From NCBI GenBank assembly GCA_964511625.1, contig CAZEJG010000001.1, positions 186,001 through 250,000 on the forward strand: a stretch of 64,000 bases of DNA. The letters run 5' to 3'. The translations under genes and the position numbers were made by a program. Shown piece after piece: positions 58,110-64,000 of the stretch. The stretch comes from Pseudohoeflea sp964511625. GTDB lineage: Bacteria; Pseudomonadota; Alphaproteobacteria; Rhizobiales; Rhizobiaceae. Below the pieces are notes generated by a model that was not told the origin of the DNA, searched no databases, and worked only from the letters and a program-made list of their open reading frames with translations. Numbering within the stretch: the stretch's first letter is position 1; each line of letters starts with the position of its first letter.

Positions 58110-60227
58110 CTAGCCGGATCGCAGGAAGCGGATCGCCTCGTCGCGCCGCATCAGATAGAGCAGCATCCGCACGGCCGCCCCCCGCTTACCCGAAAGTTCC
58201 GGGTCGGTCTCGCTCAACAGCCGCGCGTCGTTACGGGCGATTTCCAGAAGATCGCCGTGAACCGAAAGATCGGCCAGCCTGAAGCCCGGCATGCCCGATT
58301 GCTGGGTGCCCAACAAATCGCCTTCGCCACGAAGCCGCAGATCCTCCTCGGCGATCCGGAAGCCGTCCTCGCTCTCCCGCAGCACCGCAAGCCGGGCATG
58401 CGCCGTCTCGCTCAGGGGCCCGTGATAGAGCAGCAGGCAGCTCGAGGCCTCCGACCCGCGGCCCACGCGTCCGCGTAGCTGGTGGATCTGCGACAGGCCG
58501 AAATTCTCCGCATGTTCGATCACCATGATGGTGGCGTCGGGAACGTCGACGCCCACCTCGATCACCGTGGTGGCGACCAGGAGCCGGGTCTCGCCGCGCT
58601 TGAAGGCGCTCATCGCGGCGTCCTTCTCGTCGCCCGACATCCGCCCGTGGACGAGGCCGACGAGCGGGCCGAGCTCCTTGCCGAACGCCTTCCTCAGGCT
58701 ATCCGCGCGCTGCTCGGCGCTCATCAGGTCGCTCTTCTCGCTTTCTTCGACCAGCGGGCAGATCCAGTAGGCCTTCTTGCCCTCGGCGACCGCCGCCTTC
58801 AGCCGCGCGACGATGTCGCTGATCCGCTCGTCCGGGATCGTCACCGTCGAGATCGGCTTGCGGCCGGCGGGCTTTTCCGTCAGCTGCGAAACGTCCATGT
58901 CGCCGAAAGCGGCGAGCACCAGCGTGCGCGGGATGGGCGTCGCCGTCATCACCAGCATGTGCGGCGCCTGGCCCTTGGCCGTCAGCCTGAGCCGTTGGTG
59001 GACGCCGAACCGGTGCTGCTCGTCGACAACCGCATAGATGAGGTTCTTGTAGACAACCGACTCCTGGAACAAGGCATGGGTACCGACGACGATCTGCGCC
59101 TCACCACTCTCGATCCGCCCGAGGATTTCACTACGCTCGCGCCCCTTGCTCCGACCGGTGAGAATGTCGACCTTGATGCCCGCCGCTTCCGCCGGTCCCT
59201 TGATCGAGGCGAAATGCTGCCGCGCCAGGATTTCGGTCGGCGCCATCAGCACCGCCTGGCCATCGGCCTCGACCGCGTCCGCCATGGTCAGAAGGGCGAC
59301 TGCCGTCTTGCCGGAGCCGACATCGCCTTGCAGCAACCGGATCATCCGGTCCTCGCTCGTCATGTCCGACAGGATCTGGTCGATCGCCTGCTGCTGGCTG
59401 CCGGTCAGCGAGAACGGAAGCTGGTCGAGAATGGTCTTCCTGAGCCCGCCTTCGGCCTTGATCGAGCGGCCCGGCAGTTTCCTCAGCCGGCTGCGCACCA
59501 TGGCGAGCGATACCTGGCCGGCCAGCAACTCGTCATAGGCGAGCCGGCGCCGGGCAGGGGCCTTCGGATCGAGATCAGCCGCATCTTCCGGAGCATGCAA
59601 CCGCCGAACGGCTTCGGCAAAGTCGGGAAATCCGTGCTGTGTGATAAAATGCCCGTCGCACCATTCCGGCAGGTCCGTCAGCTGTGTCAGCGCCGAGCCG
59701 ATCGCCTTGCGCAGCACCTTCGGCGACAGCCCGCCGGTCAGCGGATAGACCGGTTCATAGAGCGGCAGGTCGTCTTTCTCGGACTCCGGCACGATATGGT
59801 CGGGATGCACCATCGAGGGCCGGCCGTTGTACCAGTCGACCTTCCCCGAGACGATGATCGTCTCGCCCACCGGCATCTGCTTTTCCAGCCACTGCTGCTT
59901 GCCGTTGAAGAACACGAGCGCCATTTCTCCGGTCTCGTCGTGCACGAACACCCGGTGCGGCACGTTCGACCGTCCGCGTGGCGCCGCCTGGTGCCGGTCG
60001 ACCCGCACGGTCAGCGTCACGATCGTGCCTTCGGGAGAATGGGCGATGCCGGGGTTCTTGCTACGGTCGATGAGATTGTAGGGGGGCAGCAGCAGCAGAT
60101 CGACCACGCGGGTGTCGTCGGCATCCTCGCGGCCGGTTACCCGCGCCAGGGCTTCGGCGAGCTTGGGTCCGATGCCGGAGAGGTTTTCCACCGGGCGGAA
60201 CAGGGAATCGAGTTCGATCGGTCGCAT
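58110..60227 (-). CDS. recG: ATP-dependent DNA helicase RecG
   Basis: RecG remodels stalled replication forks and Holliday junctions by branch migration. The 705-residue protein has the N-terminal wedge/OB domain (LSGIGPKLAEALARV, VDWYNGRPSMVHPDHIV), helicase motifs LLQGDVGSGKTAVALL (I), VVDEQHRFGVHQRL (II), MTATPIPRTLVLAAFG (III) and the C-terminal QIHQLRGRVGRGSEASSCLL (VI), and the TRG-like end with GEGDLLGTQQSG. It is divergent from sdhE. Confidence 0.96.
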   Translation of the reverse strand: MRPIELDSLFRPVENLSGIGPKLAEALARVTGREDADDTRVVDLLLLPPYNLIDRSKNPGIAHSPEGTIVTLTVRVDRHQAAPRGRSNVPHRVFVHDETGEMALVFFNGKQQWLEKQMPVGETIIVSGKVDWYNGRPSMVHPDHIVPESEKDDLPLYEPVYPLTGGLSPKVLRKAIGSALTQLTDLPEWCDGHFITQHGFPDFAEAVRRLHAPEDAADLDPKAPARRRLAYDELLAGQVSLAMVRSRLRKLPGRSIKAEGGLRKTILDQLPFSLTGSQQQAIDQILSDMTSEDRMIRLLQGDVGSGKTAVALLTMADAVEADGQAVLMAPTEILARQHFASIKGPAEAAGIKVDILTGRSKGRERSEILGRIESGEAQIVVGTHALFQESVVYKNLIYAVVDEQHRFGVHQRLRLTAKGQAPHMLVMTATPIPRTLVLAAFGDMDVSQLTEKPAGRKPISTVTIPDERISDIVARLKAAVAEGKKAYWICPLVEESEKSDLMSAEQRADSLRKAFGKELGPLVGLVHGRMSGDEKDAAMSAFKRGETRLLVATTVIEVGVDVPDATIMVIEHAENFGLSQIHQLRGRVGRGSEASSCLLLYHGPLSETAHARLAVLRESEDGFRIAEEDLRLRGEGDLLGTQQSGMPGFRLADLSVHGDLLEIARNDARLLSETDPELSGKRGAAVRMLLYLMRRDEAIRFLRSG

Positions 60228-60328
60228 GCGGCCACAAAACGGACAATCGGCCTCATTTGCAAGGCTTGTTGAACGGCTGACAAGCGCTCTTCCTTGGTCT
60301 ATTGAAGCGGCGCGAAAGAAGGATCCCC

Positions 60329-60652
60329 ATGACCGGAACCACCCGAACCAGTGCCGACCTCGACCCGCGCCGCCGCCGCCTTCTCGTGCGCGCCTGGCGT
60401 CGCGGCATCCGCGAGATGGATCTCATTCTCGGCGGCTTTGCCGATTCCCATATCGCAGACCTCACGGACACGGAACTGGACACGCTCGAGACGCTGATGC
60501 AGGAGGCTGACGCCGACATCCTGTCCTGGATCAACGGCGAGAAGCCGTGCCCGGCCGCATTCGCGACACCGCTGTTTGCGCGAATTGCCGCCTTTCGCCC
60601 GTCCTTCGACGGCAGCGGCGTGATGACGACGGAGCCGACCGAGCCGCAATGA
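60329..60652 (+). CDS. sdhE: FAD assembly factor SdhE
   Basis: This 107-residue DUF339 protein promotes covalent FAD attachment to the succinate dehydrogenase flavoprotein. It has the conserved surface motif AWRRGIREMDLILGGFAD (RGxxExD) and the helix pair LTDTELDTLETLMQEADADI. Start ATG 60329 follows AAGGA; a TTG at 60302 is less likely. It overlaps mfd by 4 bases (ATGA). The recG-sdhE-mfd order is typical of Rhizobiales; the link to sdh genes is not local. Confidence 0.92.
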   Translation: MTGTTRTSADLDPRRRRLLVRAWRRGIREMDLILGGFADSHIADLTDTELDTLETLMQEADADILSWINGEKPCPAAFATPLFARIAAFRPSFDGSGVMTTEPTEPQ

Positions 60653-63600
60653 TCGCCGAAAAATTCCTGAAAGCGGTTGCGGGTCATGAGGGCCCGTCGA
60701 CCATCGCAGCCGTTCCGCCCGGCATGGATGCCTTCCTGCTCGCCGAACTGGCGCGCGCCGGCAAGCCGGTCGCCTATGTGCTCTCCGACGGCCAGCGCCT
60801 CGGTGATATCGAGCAGAACCTGGCCTTCCTCGCCCCCGACATTCCGGTTCTCACCCTGCCGGGCTGGGATTGTCTGCCCTATGACCGCGTCTCGCCCGGC
60901 GCCGAAGTCTCCGCCCGGCGGCTCGAAGCCTTGTCTGGCCTCGCCGCCATGCAGGAGCGTCCGCACGGCGCGATCGTGCTCGTCACCGTCAACGCGGCCC
61001 TCCAGCGCGTGCCGCCGCGCGATGCGATCCGGGGTCTCGGTTTCTCCGCCCGCGCGGGTAACGTCATCAAGATGGAGGATCTCGCCGGCCGGTTCGAGCG
61101 CCTCGGTTTCGACCGCGTGGCGACCGTCCGTGACGTCGGCGAATATGCCGTGCGCGGCGGCATTCTCGACGCGTTCCTGCCCGGCGCCGACGAACCCGTT
61201 CGCCTCGATTTCTTCGGCGATACGCTGGAGACCATCCGCAATTTCGATCCGGTCTCCCAGCGTACAACCGGACAGGTGAGGGAACTCGTCCTCAACGCCA
61301 TGAGCGAGGTCTCGCTCGATCCCGAGACCGTCAGCCGCTTCCGCGCCAACTATCTGCGCCAGTTCGGCGCCGCCACGCGCGACGATGCACTCTATGCCGC
61401 GATCTCCGAGGGCCGGCGCTTTGCCGGCATGGAGCACTGGCTGCCGCTCTTCTACGAGCACATGGAAACCGTCTTCGACTATCTCGACGGCTTCCGCATC
61501 GTTACCGACCACACCGCGATCGAAGCCGCCGGCGAGCGCCGCGAGCAGATCGTCGACCATTACGAAGCGCGCGACGAACAGCTGACGCAATCGAAAGGGC
61601 AGGGCATCCAGGCCGCTCCCTACAAGCCGGTCCCGCCGGATAGCCTCTATCTCGACCAGCACGAACTCGCCCGCACGCTCGACCATGCCGGCTCGATCCG
61701 CCTTTCGCCCTTTACCGAACCGGATACCACGGCCCGCAAGGTGTTCGAACTCGACGCCCATGTCGGTCCGCGCTGGGCGGCGGAAGCCGAAAGCCGCACC
61801 GGCGATGAAGGCCGCGTCAACCTGTTCGACCGCGCCGTCGCCCATATCGCCGAAAAGCGCGCCGCCGGCGCCAAGGTGCTCGTCACCGCCTGGACGGAAG
61901 GCTCGCTCGACCGTCTCCTGCAGGTGCTCGAGGAGCACGGGCTCGGCAACGTCAAGCCGGTCGAGCGCTTCGCCGATGTCGCGAAACTGAAGCCGGGGCA
62001 GGCGGCGGCCGCCGTTCTCGCCATCGAAGGCGGCTTCGAGGCCGACGGCACCGTCGTCGTCGGCGAACAGGATATCCTGGGCGACCGTCTCGTCCGCCGC
62101 GCCCGCCGCAAGAAGCGCGGCGCCGACTATATTTCGGAAGTCGCGGGCCTCGACGAGGGGTCGCTCGTCGTCCACGCCGAGCACGGCATCGGCCGCTTCA
62201 TGGGGCTGGTCACCATTGAGGCCGCCGGCGCGCCCCATGCCTGCCTCGAACTTCACTATGCCGAGGGTGCGAAGCTCTTCCTGCCGGTCGAGAACATCGA
62301 ACTCCTGTCGCGCTACGGTTCCGACGGCGAGGGCGTACCGCTCGACAAGCTCGGCGGCGTCGCCTGGCAGTCACGCAAGGCCAAGCTCAAGAAGCGGCTT
62401 CTCGACATGGCGGCGGGTCTTATCCGCATCGCCGCCGAGCGCCACATGCGCTCCGCCCCGGTGCTCGCCTCGCCCGAAGGCCTTTACGACGAGTTTGCCG
62501 CCCGTTTCCCCTATGAGGAAACCGAAGACCAGATGGCCGCCATCGAGGCCGTGCGCGAGGATCTGACCGCCGGCCGCCCGATGGACCGCCTGATCTGCGG
62601 CGACGTCGGCTTCGGCAAGACCGAGGTCGCCCTGCGTGCCGCCTTCATCGCCGCGATGAACGGTGTGCAGGTGGCGGTCGTCGTACCCACCACGCTGCTC
62701 GCCCGCCAGCACTACAAGACTTTTTCCGAGCGTCTGAAGGGCTATCCGGTCCGCATCGCTCAGGCGTCACGACTCGTCGGAGCGAAGGAACTCGCGCTCA
62801 CCAAGCAGGAACTCAAGTCCGGCAAGTGCGACATCGTCATCGGCACCCACGCGCTTTTGGGCTCTTCGGTGGATTTTGCCAATCTCGGCCTGCTGATCGT
62901 CGACGAGGAACAGCATTTCGGCGTCAAGCACAAGGAACGGCTCAAGGAGATCAAGTCGGACGTCCACGTTCTGACGCTGTCCGCCACGCCGATCCCGCGC
63001 ACGCTCCAGCTCGCCATGACCGGCGTGCGCGAACTCTCGCTGATTACCACCGCGCCCGTGGACCGCATGGCGGTCCGCACCTTCATCACCCCGTTTGATA
63101 CGCTCACCGTGCGCGAGACGCTGTTGCGCGAGCATTATCGCGGCGGTCAGAGTTTCTATGTCTGCCCGCGCGTCTCCGACCTGCAGGATGTGGCCGCCTG
63201 GCTGCGCTCCGACGTGCCGGAACTCAAATTCGCCATCGCCCATGGCCAGATGGCGGCCGGCGAACTCGACGACATCATGAACGCCTTCTATGAAGGCAAT
63301 TACGACGTGTTGCTGTCGACGACGATCGTGGAATCCGGCCTCGACGTACCGACGGCGAACACGCTCGTCGTCCACCGCGCCGACATGTTCGGTCTCGCCC
63401 AGCTCTACCAGATCCGCGGCCGCGTCGGCCGCTCCAAGGCCCGCGCCTTCGCGCTCCTGACGCTGCCGGTCAACAAGGTGCTCACGTCGACCGCCGACCG
63501 GCGCCTCAAGGTGCTGCAGTCGCTCGATACGCTCGGTGCCGGTTTCCAGCTCGCAAGCCACGACCTCGATCTCCGCGGCGCCGGCAATCTGTTGGGTGAG

Positions 63601-64000
63601 GAACAGTCTGGCCACATCAAGGAAGTCGGCTTCGAACTCTACCAGCACATGCTCGAGGAGGCGGTGGCCGAACTCAAGGGCGAGGAAGACATCGTCGATA
63701 CCGGCTGGTCGCCGCAGATCACCGTCGGAACGCCGGTGATGATCCCGGAGGATTATGTCCCCGATCTCAACCTGCGCATGAGCCTCTACCGCCGTCTGGG
63801 CGACATCACCGACATTTCCGAGATCGACGGCTTCGGGGCCGAGATGATCGACCGTTTCGGCCCGCTGCCGACCGAAGTCGAGCATCTGCTCAAGATCGTC
63901 TACATCAAGTCGCTGTGCCGCAAGGCCAATGTCGAGAAGGTGGATGCCGGGCCGAAGGGCGTGGTCATCCAGTTCCGCGACGGCAATTTCCCCAATCCGG
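60649..64000 (+). CDS. mfd: Transcription-repair coupling factor Mfd (3' end outside window)
   Basis: Mfd removes RNA polymerase stalled at DNA lesions and recruits UvrA. The reading frame is open from ATG 60649 to the end of the window (1117 codons), so the C-terminal part is cut off. In order: UvrB-homology region (LTLPGWDCLPYDRVSPG, RGGILDAFLPG), polymerase-interacting domain (GSLVVHAEHGIGRFMGL), translocase motifs ICGDVGFGKTEVALRAAF (I), VDEEQHFGVKHKERL (II), LSATPIPRTLQLAMTG (III), and QLYQIRGRVGRSKARAFALL (VI) with the following GNLLGEEQSGHIKEVG. It starts inside the sdhE stop. Confidence 0.96.
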   Translation, partial: MIAEKFLKAVAGHEGPSTIAAVPPGMDAFLLAELARAGKPVAYVLSDGQRLGDIEQNLAFLAPDIPVLTLPGWDCLPYDRVSPGAEVSARRLEALSGLAAMQERPHGAIVLVTVNAALQRVPPRDAIRGLGFSARAGNVIKMEDLAGRFERLGFDRVATVRDVGEYAVRGGILDAFLPGADEPVRLDFFGDTLETIRNFDPVSQRTTGQVRELVLNAMSEVSLDPETVSRFRANYLRQFGAATRDDALYAAISEGRRFAGMEHWLPLFYEHMETVFDYLDGFRIVTDHTAIEAAGERREQIVDHYEARDEQLTQSKGQGIQAAPYKPVPPDSLYLDQHELARTLDHAGSIRLSPFTEPDTTARKVFELDAHVGPRWAAEAESRTGDEGRVNLFDRAVAHIAEKRAAGAKVLVTAWTEGSLDRLLQVLEEHGLGNVKPVERFADVAKLKPGQAAAAVLAIEGGFEADGTVVVGEQDILGDRLVRRARRKKRGADYISEVAGLDEGSLVVHAEHGIGRFMGLVTIEAAGAPHACLELHYAEGAKLFLPVENIELLSRYGSDGEGVPLDKLGGVAWQSRKAKLKKRLLDMAAGLIRIAAERHMRSAPVLASPEGLYDEFAARFPYEETEDQMAAIEAVREDLTAGRPMDRLICGDVGFGKTEVALRAAFIAAMNGVQVAVVVPTTLLARQHYKTFSERLKGYPVRIAQASRLVGAKELALTKQELKSGKCDIVIGTHALLGSSVDFANLGLLIVDEEQHFGVKHKERLKEIKSDVHVLTLSATPIPRTLQLAMTGVRELSLITTAPVDRMAVRTFITPFDTLTVRETLLREHYRGGQSFYVCPRVSDLQDVAAWLRSDVPELKFAIAHGQMAAGELDDIMNAFYEGNYDVLLSTTIVESGLDVPTANTLVVHRADMFGLAQLYQIRGRVGRSKARAFALLTLPVNKVLTSTADRRLKVLQSLDTLGAGFQLASHDLDLRGAGNLLGEEQSGHIKEVGFELYQHMLEEAVAELKGEEDIVDTGWSPQITVGTPVMIPEDYVPDLNLRMSLYRRLGDITDISEIDGFGAEMIDRFGPLPTEVEHLLKIVYIKSLCRKANVEKVDAGPKGVVIQFRDGNFPNP

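Noticed and set aside
58482..60272. 596-codon plus-strand open frame opposite recG
   Set aside because: It is an antisense shadow of recG, which has all helicase motifs. The frame lacks any recognisable domain and is caused by GC-rich third positions.

Overview
The window is a GC-rich chromosomal segment of an alphaproteobacterium, most likely of the Rhizobiales (Hyphomicrobiales). The evidence is the queA-tgt pair, an alphaproteobacterial bioYMN biotin ECF transporter, the block glmU-glmS-DUF502-recG-sdhE-mfd, and many PotABCD-type and NMT1-type ABC importers. No name below the order can be defended from sequence alone. Housekeeping genes sit at both ends; the middle (about 2-51 kb) is accessory metabolism.

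Layout. 1-4050: queuosine genes (queA is cut by the window edge) and two tandem family-8 glycosyltransferases. 4057-6370 (minus): a DUF4864 protein and the biotin transporter bioYMN. 6663-12189: a valine-catabolism run (mmsA, acyl-CoA dehydrogenase, 3-hydroxyisobutyryl-CoA hydrolase, mmsB) plus a metallo-beta-lactamase-fold hydrolase. 12209-16196: a LuxR-type regulator fused to a degenerate alpha/beta-hydrolase domain, divergent from a TbpB-like surface lipoprotein and its Slam (type XI secretion) translocon. 16221-22819 (minus): an NMT1-type ABC importer with a cytosine-deaminase-like amidohydrolase, a FAD-linked oxidase and two flavodoxin-fold quinone reductases. 23069-24290: a RidA-like protein and a creatininase-family amidohydrolase. 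24341-25158: a 465-bp tandem duplication carrying two copies of a 41-residue unknown protein and a dead 3' fragment of the neighbouring lysR.

25159-30565: a LysR regulator divergent from a five-gene set in which PxpA, PxpB and PxpC are joined to a biotin carboxyl carrier and a biotin carboxylase. It is laid out like a split urea carboxylase plus a lactamase. A GntR regulator with two winged-helix domains follows (30590-31594, minus). Divergent from it starts an 18.5-kb plus-strand gene train (32158-50616) that ends at a clear terminator. It encodes two PotA-like ATPases (one lacking its switch histidine), two permeases, a Tat-exported binding protein and a second, signal-less homologue of it, two SDRs, a CE4 deacetylase of the Helicobacter PgdA type, a small CxxC protein, a CobW GTPase, an amidase, a cyclase-family hydrolase, HyuA/HyuB and a class III aminotransferase. 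These genes suggest import and stepwise hydrolysis of a cyclic or acylated amide, with metal delivery to the metallohydrolases. The substrate is unknown.

50745-51600 holds two low-GC unknown genes beside tRNA-Lys(TTT), a likely acquired cassette. From 52161 on come ccdA, an EamA exporter, glmU, glmS, a DUF502 membrane protein, recG, sdhE and the start of mfd, which runs off the window.

The strongest candidates for undescribed biology are the 18.5-kb amide-catabolism locus with its metallochaperone core, the Slam/lipoprotein pair under an unusual hydrolase-fused regulator, the biotin-Pxp cluster and the duplicated 41-residue protein.
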